This document shows, piece by piece, positions 29,530-37,070 of a stretch of DNA of 64,000 nt (positions within the stretch are counted from its first letter, which is position 1; each line of letters begins with the position of its first letter). Source of the stretch: Deltaproteobacteria bacterium (GTDB lineage Bacteria > Myxococcota_A > Polyangia > Polyangiales > Ga0077539); NCBI GenBank assembly GCA_016704445.1, contig JADJAE010000161.1:77210-141209 (forward strand), given 5' to 3'. Under the pieces are notes generated by a model. That model was not told where the DNA came from, did not search any database, and worked only from the letters and a program-made list of their open reading frames with translations. The position numbers and the translations under genes are program-made.

Positions 29530-31554
29530 ATGGAGACGGTGCCCCTGCTCGACGAACTGGCCATCATCGCGGCGCTCGCGGTGGCGGTCACCGTCATCCT
29601 CGCGAGGTTCAAGCTGCCCACCGTGGCGGGGCTCCTCGCCGCCGGGGCGCTCCTCGGCCCGACGGGCCTCGGGCTCGTGCGGTCGATGCACGCCATCGAG
29701 GTGCTCGCCGAGGTCGGCGTGGTGCTGCTGCTGTTCACCATCGGGCTGGAGTTCTCGCTCGAGCGCCTGCGCCACATCTTCCGCCAGGCCGCCGTCGGGG
29801 GAGCGCTGCAGGTCGGCCTCACCACCGTGGTGACCACCGCCATCGCCGTCGCGCTCGGGGAGCCCATCGGCCACGGAATCTTCTACGGCTTCGTCTTCGC
29901 GCTCTCCAGCACCGCCATCGTGCTCCGGGCCCTCGGGGAGCGGCGGGAGCTCGACGCCCCGCACGGCCGCTTCATCGTCGGCACCCTGATCTTCCAGGAC
30001 CTCCTGGTCGTGCCGATGGTGCTGGTCGTGCCGCTCCTGAGCGGCTCGGCGCCCGCCGGGCAGGCCGCGGTCGGCATCGCGCTCGCGATGCTCAAGGCCG
30101 TCGTCGTCGTGGTGGGCACCGTGGGCCTCTCGCGCTTCGTCGTGCCCAGGGTCCTCGCCTGGGTGGACGCGAGCCGCAGCCGCGAGGTGTTCCTGATGGC
30201 GATCCTCGCGCTGTGCATCGGCACCGCGTGGCTCACCTCGCTCGCGGGTCTCTCCCTCGCCCTCGGGGCCTTCCTCGGCGGGATGGTCGTCGCGGACACG
30301 GAGTACGGCCACCGCGCGATGGGCGACATCCTCCCGCTGCGCGACGCCTTCGTCAGCATCTTCTTCGTCTCCCTGGGGATGCTCTTCGACGTCCGCGTCG
30401 TCGCGGCCCAGCCGGGCTTCGTGGGGCTGCTGGTCCTGGGGTTCCTGGTCGGCAAGGGGCTGCTCGCGACCCTAGCGGCCATGGCGATGCGCTTCCCGGC
30501 GCGCGTGGCCTGGCTCGCGGGCGTGGGGCTGGCGCAGTTCGGCGAGTTCGGCTTCGTCCTCACCCGGCTCGCGCAGTCGCGCGGCATCGTCGAGGAGCGG
30601 GAGGTGGGACCGCTCCTGGCGGCGGGCATCGTGAGCATGTTCGTCGCCCCGCTGCTGGTGCGCATCGCCCCGCACATCACCGCCGGAGAGCGGCTGCTCG
30701 CGCCCCTCGAGCGGCTCATCGGAGTGCGAAGCATCGACGAGGCCGACGAGGGCCACGCGACGCTCGAGAACCACGTGGTGGTGGTGGGCTACGGGCTCGC
30801 CGGGCGCTTCGCCGCGAAGGCCCTGATGGCCAGCGAGACGCCGCTCGTGGTGCTGGAGCTCAACGCCGAGATCGTCCGCCGCGGCAGGGCGCAGGGCATC
30901 CCCATCTACTACGCCGACGCGACGAGCGTGGAGGCGCTGGGCCACGCGCACCTCGCCGAGGCGCGCCTGCTGGTGCTGCTCATGAACGACCCCCAGGCGG
31001 CGCTTCGGGTGGTGGACACCGCGCGCCGGGTCGCCCCGAGGGTGCCGATCCTGATGCGCACCCGCCACCTGACCGAGCGCGACAGGCTCCTGGGGATGGG
31101 GGCGAGCGACGTGGTGGCCGAGGAGGTGGAGGGCGCCATCGAGGTGATCGCCCGGATGCTCCGATCACTGGAGCTCCCTCGCAACGTGATCGACGAGCGC
31201 ATCGAGGCGGTGCGCGCCGAGACCCAGTCGACGGAGCGGAGGCAGACGGTGCCACGCGCCATGCTGCGCGACGTGCGAGGGCTCGACGAGCTGAAGATCG
31301 AGAGCGCGATCATCCGCGAGGGGAGCCCCGCGGCGGGCCGGTCGGCGGTGTCGCTGCGGCTGAGGAGCGTGACCGGCGCGCTGGTGGTCGGGGTGCGTCG
31401 GGGCGAGCAGCTCATGGAGCGGCCGGACCCCAACGTGCCCTTCGAGCCGGGCGACGTCGTCTACTTCGTGGGCACCCCCGGGGCCGTGGGGCGTGCCCTC
31501 GATCAGTTCAACCCGAGGGCGCCGGTCAGCCTTGTAGAAGACCCGCGACCGTAA
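29530..31554 (+). CDS. Kef-type (CPA2) K+/H+ antiporter with TrkA-N and TrkA-C domains
   Basis: The 674-residue protein has about 12 membrane helices in residues 1-395, including the CPA2 blocks Leu-Pro-Thr-Val-Ala-Gly-Leu-Leu-Ala-Ala-Gly, Leu-Leu-Leu-Phe-Thr-Ile-Gly-Leu-Glu-Phe and Leu-Ser-Ser-Thr-Ala-Ile-Val-Leu-Arg-Ala-Leu. A TrkA-N (RCK) domain follows at about 414-530, with the dinucleotide motif Val-Val-Gly-Tyr-Gly-Leu-Ala-Gly-Arg. A TrkA-C domain covers about 590-670. Such proteins exchange K+ or Na+ for protons at the inner membrane under nucleotide or thiol control. Its 3' end overlaps the convergent menA by 29 bases. Confidence 0.93.
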   Translation: METVPLLDELAIIAALAVAVTVILARFKLPTVAGLLAAGALLGPTGLGLVRSMHAIEVLAEVGVVLLLFTIGLEFSLERLRHIFRQAAVGGALQVGLTTVVTTAIAVALGEPIGHGIFYGFVFALSSTAIVLRALGERRELDAPHGRFIVGTLIFQDLLVVPMVLVVPLLSGSAPAGQAAVGIALAMLKAVVVVVGTVGLSRFVVPRVLAWVDASRSREVFLMAILALCIGTAWLTSLAGLSLALGAFLGGMVVADTEYGHRAMGDILPLRDAFVSIFFVSLGMLFDVRVVAAQPGFVGLLVLGFLVGKGLLATLAAMAMRFPARVAWLAGVGLAQFGEFGFVLTRLAQSRGIVEEREVGPLLAAGIVSMFVAPLLVRIAPHITAGERLLAPLERLIGVRSIDEADEGHATLENHVVVVGYGLAGRFAAKALMASETPLVVLELNAEIVRRGRAQGIPIYYADATSVEALGHAHLAEARLLVLLMNDPQAALRVVDTARRVAPRVPILMRTRHLTERDRLLGMGASDVVAEEVEGAIEVIARMLRSLELPRNVIDERIEAVRAETQSTERRQTVPRAMLRDVRGLDELKIESAIIREGSPAAGRSAVSLRLRSVTGALVVGVRRGEQLMERPDPNVPFEPGDVVYFVGTPGAVGRALDQFNPRAPVSLVEDPRP

Positions 31555-32422
31555 GCAGCGAGTGGAGCAGCAGCGCCCCCGCGGTGGCCCCGAGCACGGG
31601 GTTGAGCGGACGCCCCTCCAGCGTCGCGACCTTGCGGGACAGGGCGACCGCCATCGGCAGCGTGAGGAGCGGGAGCACCATCCACGGAGAGCGCCGCGAG
31701 GCGGCCAGCGCGACCGGAACCGCGAGCGCGGCGGCCCAGCAGGCCAGGTACTCCGCGACCCCGAAGCGGCGGCCGAAGCGCACGACGACGGTGCGCTTGC
31801 CCGCGCGCACGTCGGTGACGTGGTCGCGGACGTTGTTGACCACGAGCACCGCGGTGGCGAGCGCTCCCACCGGGACCGCGAGCGCGAGGGCCAGCGCGGG
31901 GACGTGGCCGAGCGCGACGAAGGCGGTGCCGCCCACGGCGACGAGGCCGAAGAAGACGAAGACGAAGACGTCGCCCAGGCCGTTGTAGCCGAGGGGATAT
32001 GGGCCTCCCGTGTAGGCGACGCCCGAGGCGATGGAGGCCACGCCGATGGCCACGATGGGCCAGCCCGCGACCGCGGTGAGGTACACGCCCGCGGCGGTGG
32101 CGAGCGCGAAGGAGGCGACCATCCCGGCGCGCACCTGCGAGGGGCTGAGCAGCCCCGCCTGGGTGACCCGGGTGGGCCCGAGGCGCTCGGCGGTGTCGGC
32201 GCCCTTCTCGAAGTCGAAGACGTCGTTGGCGAGGTTGGTCCCCACCTGGATGAACATCGCGCCGAGGAGCGCGGCGACGACAGCGCCCCAGCGGTAGCCC
32301 AGCCCCCCGGAGGCCCGCCACGCCGCCGCGGCGCCGACCATCACGGGCGAGAGCGCGGCGGTGAGCGTCGCGGGGCGCGTCGCGAGGAGCCAGACGCGAG
32401 GGAGCGAGGGCGCGGGGTCCAT
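31526..32422 (-). CDS. menA: 1,4-dihydroxy-2-naphthoate polyprenyltransferase
   Basis: MenA attaches the polyprenyl chain to DHNA, giving demethylmenaquinone at the inner membrane. The 298-residue protein has the UbiA-superfamily Asp-rich motifs Asn-Asp-Val-Phe-Asp-Phe-Glu-Lys-Gly-Ala-Asp and Asn-Asn-Val-Arg-Asp-His-Val-Thr-Asp, with Lys-Arg-Thr-Val-Val-Val-Arg-Phe-Gly after the second. At least eight hydrophobic helices are present. It lies 15 bases after menG/ubiE and is the last gene of the quinone operon. The prenyl substrate is probably made by the operon's own prenyl synthase. Confidence 0.93.
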   Translation of the reverse strand: MDPAPSLPRVWLLATRPATLTAALSPVMVGAAAAWRASGGLGYRWGAVVAALLGAMFIQVGTNLANDVFDFEKGADTAERLGPTRVTQAGLLSPSQVRAGMVASFALATAAGVYLTAVAGWPIVAIGVASIASGVAYTGGPYPLGYNGLGDVFVFVFFGLVAVGGTAFVALGHVPALALALAVPVGALATAVLVVNNVRDHVTDVRAGKRTVVVRFGRRFGVAEYLACWAAALAVPVALAASRRSPWMVLPLLTLPMAVALSRKVATLEGRPLNPVLGATAGALLLHSLLTVAGLLQG

Positions 32423-32437
32423 CGTCGGGCTCAGGGC

Positions 32438-33166
32438 CTACTTCGCGGCGTCGCGGACGCCCACGTAGAGGTGCACCACGCCGAAGGTCATGGGCTCCGC
32501 GCGCTCGACCCGGAGTCCGCTCGCGCGCATCGTCTCGGCGAACTCCTCCGCCGGGGGAAAGGCCGCGATGGAGCGCTGGAGGTAGCGGTACTCCCACGCC
32601 CCGGAGAGCAGCGCCCCCAGCGTCGGAACCACGTGGTGGATGTGCACCCTCGCGAGGGTCCCGAGCAGGCCGCGCCTGGGCTCGCTCAGCTCCAGGATCG
32701 CCACGCGACCGCCGGGCTTGAGCACCCGGGCCATCTCCCTGAGCGCCCTCGGCCGGTCGACCACGTTACGAATGCCGAAGGCCATGCTGATGCCGTCGAC
32801 GCTGCCGTCCTCCGCGTCGATGTGCTCGGCGTCCCCGAGCCGGAGCTTCACCCGAGCGCCCAGAGCCGCCGCGGCGACCTTGCGCTCCCCCTCGGCGAGC
32901 ATCCCCGCGGAGGGGTCGATGCCCTCCACGGACACCTCCGGGTGACGGCGGGCGATCATCATCGCGAGGTCGCCAGTACCCGTCGCGAGGTCGAGCACCC
33001 TCGCCCCAGGCTGTAGCGCCAGCGCGTCCACCGTGCGGCGCCGCCAGCGCTGGTCGATGCCCAGCGAGATGATCCGGTTCATGAGGTCGTAGCGGGCGGC
33101 GATGCGGTCGAACATCTCGCCGCTGCCGCCGCGCGGGTCGACCGCCAGCGTCTTCACTTCATCCAT
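32438..33166 (-). CDS. menG: Demethylmenaquinone methyltransferase
   Basis: This 242-residue SAM-dependent enzyme of the UbiE/MenG family carries out the last methylation of menaquinone (and of ubiquinone where present). Seen directly are Phe-Asp-Arg-Ile-Ala-Ala-Arg-Tyr-Asp-Leu-Met-Asn, the SAM loop Val-Leu-Asp-Leu-Ala-Thr-Gly-Thr-Gly-Asp-Leu-Ala, Phe-Gly-Ile-Arg-Asn-Val-Val-Asp-Arg, and the C-terminal Tyr-Arg-Tyr-Leu-Gln-Arg-Ser-Ile-Ala-Ala-Phe-Pro. With menA as the next gene, a menaquinone role (menG, often annotated ubiE) is favoured. The ATG at 33166 overlaps the end of the HMG-CoA reductase gene by 13 bases. Confidence 0.93.
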   Translation of the reverse strand: MDEVKTLAVDPRGGSGEMFDRIAARYDLMNRIISLGIDQRWRRRTVDALALQPGARVLDLATGTGDLAMMIARRHPEVSVEGIDPSAGMLAEGERKVAAAALGARVKLRLGDAEHIDAEDGSVDGISMAFGIRNVVDRPRALREMARVLKPGGRVAILELSEPRRGLLGTLARVHIHHVVPTLGALLSGAWEYRYLQRSIAAFPPAEEFAETMRASGLRVERAEPMTFGVVHLYVGVRDAAK

Positions 33167-34341
33167 GTCCCTGCCTCCGGCTCCGCGGCCTCCTCCTTGC
33201 GATGGTGCAGCCGCATGTGCCCCCGCTGGATCCCTTCGCCCGCGAGCGCCCGCAGCGCCGCCAGGTTGGACGCGAGCCCCACGCTCGCCAGCACCACCGC
33301 GAGCTGCCTCGCGTCCGCGACGCGCACCAGCTCGAAGGCCGCCCGCACTCCCGCGTGGGCCCGGGTCGACCCGCCGACGGTGCCCACCGCCAGCGGCAGC
33401 TCGGCCTCTCCGCGCAGGCCCCCCGGAATACGCTTCCAGGTACTCAGCGGGCGGTACCCGCCGCCGGTCGCCGCCCAGGCGTGGGCGCCCGCCTCGATGG
33501 AGCGCCAGTCCTGGCCGAGCGCCACCGCGGCGGCGTCGAGGCCGTTCATGAAGCCCTTGTTGTGGGTGCACGCGCGAAACGGATCGAGCGACGCGAAGCG
33601 GCTCGCCCGCGCGATGCCGTCAGCCACCGCGGCCCCGCCCACCGCCTCGTCGGTGACCTCGCAGCGCACGCTCACCCTGCGCCGCGACGGCAGGTTGCTC
33701 AGGATGCGCAGACCGATGAGCCCGCCGACCAGCTCGTGAAGCGCCGGGGCGATGGCCTCGGCGACGGTGTCGACCATGTTGGCCCCCATCGCGTCGCCCA
33801 CGTCGACGTAGACGTGCACCACCACCACCCCTTCGGCCGCGTCGAGCACCCGCACGTCGAGGTCGCGGCACCCGTAGCCCCGCTCCACCATGCGCGGGAT
33901 CGCCTCGTCGCCCAGCCGAAGGATCGCCTCCCGGTGGGCCATCACCCTCGCCGCCGCGCCCTCCGGGTCGGGGGCGCCGTCGAACTGCACCTGCCCCGTC
34001 ATGATGGCCGCCGTCGCGTGGCCGTGAAACCCGCCGGACTCGCGCACCATCCGCGCCGCGTTGGACGCCGCGGCCACCACCGAGGCCTCCTCGACGGCCA
34101 TCGGCACCACGTGCTCGACGCCGTTGACCAGGAAGTTGAGCGCCACGCCGAGGGGCAGCCCGTGCACGCCGATGACGTTCTCGCTCATCCGGTCGGCGGC
34201 CTCGAGGGAGAGCCCGCCGCCGTCGTCCTCGAAGAAGCTCCGCAGCTCGCCCGCGACGCCCGCGTGCTCGGAGAGCGCGTCGAGGCGCTGGGCGACGCTG
34301 CCGCGGTAGAACCCGCTGATCCTGCTGGTATACGCGGTCAT
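33154..34341 (-). CDS. Hydroxymethylglutaryl-CoA reductase, class II
   Basis: The enzyme interconverts HMG-CoA and mevalonate. The 395-residue protein begins with the class II pattern Ser-Arg-Ile-Ser-Gly-Phe-Tyr-Arg. It contains Glu-Asn-Val-Ile-Gly-Val (catalytic Glu), Gly-Gly-Phe-His-Gly-His-Ala-Thr, Asp-Ala-Met-Gly-Ala-Asn-Met-Val-Asp (nucleotide and HMG binding) and Thr-His-Asn-Lys-Gly-Phe-Met-Asn-Gly (catalytic Lys). Class II enzymes are called degradative in pseudomonads, but in a prenyl-quinone operon a biosynthetic role supplying mevalonate is more likely (inference). It starts two bases after the aroF stop codon. Confidence 0.92.
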   Translation of the reverse strand: MTAYTSRISGFYRGSVAQRLDALSEHAGVAGELRSFFEDDGGGLSLEAADRMSENVIGVHGLPLGVALNFLVNGVEHVVPMAVEEASVVAAASNAARMVRESGGFHGHATAAIMTGQVQFDGAPDPEGAAARVMAHREAILRLGDEAIPRMVERGYGCRDLDVRVLDAAEGVVVVHVYVDVGDAMGANMVDTVAEAIAPALHELVGGLIGLRILSNLPSRRRVSVRCEVTDEAVGGAAVADGIARASRFASLDPFRACTHNKGFMNGLDAAAVALGQDWRSIEAGAHAWAATGGGYRPLSTWKRIPGGLRGEAELPLAVGTVGGSTRAHAGVRAAFELVRVADARQLAVVLASVGLASNLAALRALAGEGIQRGHMRLHHRKEEAAEPEAGTWMK

Positions 34342-34343
34342 CG

Positions 34344-35330
34344 CTATGCCTCCGCCGATCCCGAGCGGAGCGACGCCATCACGGCGCTGAACTCCGCCGG
34401 CAAGAGCGCCTGCGGCCCGTCGGAGAGCGCCCTCCCCGGGTCGTCGTGGGTCTCCAGCATCACCCCCGCGGCGCCCGCCGCGAGGCCCGCGCGCGCCAGC
34501 GGCAGCACCAGGTCGCGGCGCCCGGTGGCGTGCGACGGGTCGACCACCACCGGGAGGTGATGGACGTGCGCGAGCAGCGCCACGGCCCCGAGGTCGAGCA
34601 GGTTGCGCGTCGCGCGGTCGAAGCCCCGGATGCCGCGCTCGCAGTAGATCACCCCGGCGGCGCCGTGCTCCAGCAGGTACTCGCCCGCCAGCAGCCACTC
34701 GTCCACCGTGGCGCTCATCGCTCGCTTGAGCATCACCGGCCGCCCGGTGCGGCCGATGGCCTTGAGCAGCGAGAAGTTCTGCATGTTGCGAGAGCCCACC
34801 TGCACCAGGTCGGCGTACTCGGCCACCAGCGAGACGTCGGCCTCGCCCAGCGCCTCGGTCACCACCCGCAGCCCGTTGGCCTCCGCCGCGCGGCGCATCC
34901 AGCGCAGCGCCACCTCGCCGTGCCCCTGGAAGGCGTAGGGCGACGACCGGGGCTTGAAGGCCCCTCCCCGCAGGAGCTGAGCGCCCGCCGCGGCCACGCG
35001 CGCCGCGACGGCGTCGATCTGCGTTTCGGACTCCACCGCGCAGGGCCCGGCCATGAAGACCCGGGAGGCCCCGCCGACCTCGACGCCGCGGACGTTGACC
35101 GTCGACGGCGAGGCGTCCACCCGGGGGTGCGCCGAGGCGGGCGAGACCACCGAGGCGACCCCGGGGATGCGCAGCAGGTCGGTGGCCTCGACGGCCGAGG
35201 AGGCCGCGGAGACCGAGAAGTGGCTCACGCGGCGGCTGCCGTCATGGAGTGCTGTGACCCAGAGCCCCGCGGCGACGAGCGCGCGCTTGACCAGGTCGGT
35301 GTCTGCGTCCGGAGCGAGCTGGATGATCAT
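34344..35330 (-). CDS. aroF: 3-deoxy-7-phosphoheptulonate (DAHP) synthase, AroF I-beta type
   Basis: DAHP synthase condenses phosphoenolpyruvate with erythrose 4-phosphate, the entry step to chorismate. The 328-residue protein has an N-terminal ferredoxin-like regulatory domain (about 1-70) as in Thermotoga-type enzymes. The KDO8P-like barrel follows: Phe-Met-Ala-Gly-Pro-Cys-Ala-Val-Glu-Ser, Arg-Gly-Gly-Ala-Phe-Lys-Pro-Arg, Gln-Val-Gly-Ser-Arg-Asn-Met-Gln-Asn, and Val-Asp-Pro-Ser-His-Ala-Thr-Gly. The ATG at 35330 (Met-Ile-Ile-Gln-Leu) fits the family; a GTG at 35345 sharing a base with the upstream stop is an alternative. Confidence 0.93.
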   Translation of the reverse strand: MIIQLAPDADTDLVKRALVAAGLWVTALHDGSRRVSHFSVSAASSAVEATDLLRIPGVASVVSPASAHPRVDASPSTVNVRGVEVGGASRVFMAGPCAVESETQIDAVAARVAAAGAQLLRGGAFKPRSSPYAFQGHGEVALRWMRRAAEANGLRVVTEALGEADVSLVAEYADLVQVGSRNMQNFSLLKAIGRTGRPVMLKRAMSATVDEWLLAGEYLLEHGAAGVIYCERGIRGFDRATRNLLDLGAVALLAHVHHLPVVVDPSHATGRRDLVLPLARAGLAAGAAGVMLETHDDPGRALSDGPQALLPAEFSAVMASLRSGSAEA

Positions 35331-35344
35331 GGAGGGAGCTCCCA

Positions 35345-36406
35345 CTACTTCCTGCGATCCACGAGGGCGGCGGCGACGTCGCTGAGCGCGTCGCGAGCGC
35401 GCCCCGGGGGCACCACCTCGAGGCAGCCGAGCGCCTCCTCGGAGAGCGACCTCGCCAGCGCGCGAGCGTCGGCCACTGCACCGGTGTCTCGGAGCGCCGC
35501 GCCGACCCGCGACGCGATGGCCTCGTCGACGTGCACGCTAGCGTCGGCCACCACCCCGCGGAGCCACTGACCGAAGACCGCGTCGCGCTCGACCGCCAGA
35601 AGCAGGGGGTAGGTGATCTTGCCCTCGCGCAGGTCGCCGAAGAGCGACTTGCCCACCACCGAGGCGTCGCCCGCCACGTCGAGCACGTCGTCCATCACCT
35701 GGAAGGCCACGCCCACCAGTCGTCCGTACCGCTCCAGCGCCTCGGCGGCCGGGGCGTCGAGGCGCCCGGCGCGAGCGCCCGCCGCCATCGCCCAGCGGAA
35801 GAGCGACGCGGTCTTGCCCTCGACGACCTCGAAATAGGAAGACCTCGCCGGGACGGTGCCGCGCAGCGCGAGCTGCAGGGCCTCGGCGCCGAGGAGCTGG
35901 TCGAGCGTGTCGAGCGCCCGGTCGAGCAGGTCGAGGTGCCCGGTCGAGCGGATGCGCCGCAGCGCCTCCACCAGCAGCCAGTCGCCCGCGTAGATCGACG
36001 CGATGTTGCCGTAGATCACCCGCGCGGTGGGCGCACCGCGGCGGCGGTCTCCGAGGTCGACCACGTCGTCGTGCAGCAGCGTGGCGCTGTGCACCAGCTC
36101 GGCGGCGACGGCGAGGTCACGCGCCGCCCGGTCGAAGCCGGAGCCCGCCCTCGCCGCGAGAGCCACGCAGAGCGGGCGCAATCGCTTGCCGCCCAGGTCG
36201 AGCAGGTGGCGCGCGGCGCCGTGCATCGGGGTGTCGCCGGGCTCCAGCGAGGCGAGCGCGGCGTCGACGTCCACCAGGTCGGCGGCGATCCAGAGCCGTA
36301 GCTCAGCGAGGCGCGACGTGAGGCCGTCCTCGACGTGCGGGGCGGTCACCTCCTCGACGCGCCGTAACGTCCCGGCAGCGGACTTCGTGCTGAGCACGGT
36401 GTTCAT
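35345..36406 (-). CDS. Long-chain polyprenyl diphosphate synthase
   Basis: This 353-residue trans-prenyltransferase makes the isoprenoid side chain. The first Asp-rich motif is Leu-Leu-His-Asp-Asp-Val-Val-Asp followed by Arg-Arg-Arg-Gly, and the second is Phe-Gln-Val-Met-Asp-Asp-Val-Leu-Asp near residue 240. Gly-Gly-Lys-Arg-Leu-Arg-Pro precedes them. The residue two before the first motif region is not bulky aromatic, which fits a long-chain (hepta- to octaprenyl) product, but chain length cannot be read with certainty. Its ATG overlaps the regulator's stop by four bases. As second gene of the menaquinone operon it probably supplies MenA. Confidence 0.9.
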   Translation of the reverse strand: MNTVLSTKSAAGTLRRVEEVTAPHVEDGLTSRLAELRLWIAADLVDVDAALASLEPGDTPMHGAARHLLDLGGKRLRPLCVALAARAGSGFDRAARDLAVAAELVHSATLLHDDVVDLGDRRRGAPTARVIYGNIASIYAGDWLLVEALRRIRSTGHLDLLDRALDTLDQLLGAEALQLALRGTVPARSSYFEVVEGKTASLFRWAMAAGARAGRLDAPAAEALERYGRLVGVAFQVMDDVLDVAGDASVVGKSLFGDLREGKITYPLLLAVERDAVFGQWLRGVVADASVHVDEAIASRVGAALRDTGAVADARALARSLSEEALGCLEVVPPGRARDALSDVAAALVDRRK

Positions 36407-36966
36407 CCCTTCCGACCCTTCCCCGCCGCGGCGGCGGTCACCTGGCGACCCAGCGCCAGCAGATTCCCGAACTCTCCGAAGTCCACCCGACGCGACGCCA
36501 GGAAGGACTCGATCACCGTCTCCGCCATGGTCGCGAAGTTCATCAACCGTCCGAGGCGCTCGAGGCGCGCCCTCGAGGCCGCCCCGCTCCCGGTGCGCTT
36601 CAGCACCGCCTGCGCCCGGCCAAGCCGCTCGCGCACGCTCACCGCCAGGAAGCGCTCCCGCTCGTGAACGACCTTGGAGATCATCTTCCAGAAGTCCGTC
36701 TCCGCCTCGAAGAACTCCCGGCGCTCACCGGGGATCCACACCTTGCGCACGACCCCCCAGCGCTGCAGCTCGGTGAGCGTGGTGCTCACCGCCCCGGCGG
36801 ACATCTGCAGCCGCTCGCCGAGCTCCGCCGCGGGCAGCGCGTCGCCGTGCAGGTAGAGCATCGTCCACGTGCGCCCCAGGGCCTTGCGGAAGCCCCAATG
36901 CTCGATCACGTCGCCGATCGCATCGGCGGCCAGCAGCTCGGCTTCGTTCTCGGTCGTAGGCTCCAT
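36403..36966 (-). CDS. GbsR/MarR-family transcriptional regulator
   Basis: The 187-residue protein has a winged-helix domain at about 20-95: Trp-Gly-Phe-Arg-Lys-Ala-Leu-Gly-Arg-Thr-Trp, Leu-Tyr-Leu-His-Gly-Asp-Ala-Leu, then Met-Ser-Ala-Gly-Ala-Val-Ser-Thr-Thr-Leu-Thr-Glu-Leu-Gln-Arg-Trp as recognition helix. The start pattern and the aromatic-rich wing (Trp-Ile-Pro-Gly-Glu-Arg-Arg-Glu-Phe-Phe) match GbsR-type proteins. It is the first gene of the polyprenyl-aroF-HMGR-menG-menA operon and overlaps the next gene by four bases. A perfect inverted repeat lies across its predicted transcription start, so autorepression of the whole operon is likely. The effector is unknown. Confidence 0.88.
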   Translation of the reverse strand: MEPTTENEAELLAADAIGDVIEHWGFRKALGRTWTMLYLHGDALPAAELGERLQMSAGAVSTTLTELQRWGVVRKVWIPGERREFFEAETDFWKMISKVVHERERFLAVSVRERLGRAQAVLKRTGSGAASRARLERLGRLMNFATMAETVIESFLASRRVDFGEFGNLLALGRQVTAAAAGKGRKG

Positions 36967-36983
36967 TTCTTCGCCCCTGAACT

Positions 36984-36999
36984 TTCAGAATCTTCTGAA
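36984..36999 (-). promoter_or_regulatory. Inverted-repeat operator of the quinone operon
   Basis: TTCAGAA and TTCTGAA, exact reverse complements, flank a two-base centre at 36984-36999. On the coding strand, GTTCAG also occurs again just downstream, giving a second overlapping direct-repeat element. The palindrome sits right after the predicted -10 box and about 18 bases before the regulator's ATG, a repressor position. Confidence 0.6.
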
Positions 37000-37002
37000 C
37001 GC

Positions 37003-37031
37003 TCAGTAGTCTGTGACGCCCCGCGGGTCAA
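37003..37031 (-). promoter_or_regulatory. Promoter of the GbsR-menaquinone operon
   Basis: On the minus strand TTGACC (37031-37026) and TACTGA (37008-37003) are exactly 17 bases apart. This places transcription start near 36996, inside the adjacent palindrome. It is the best-spaced promoter in the window. Confidence 0.55.
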
Positions 37032-37070
37032 GTCCGCCTCGGCGCCCGGTCTGTTACCCTCCCCCGCCGC

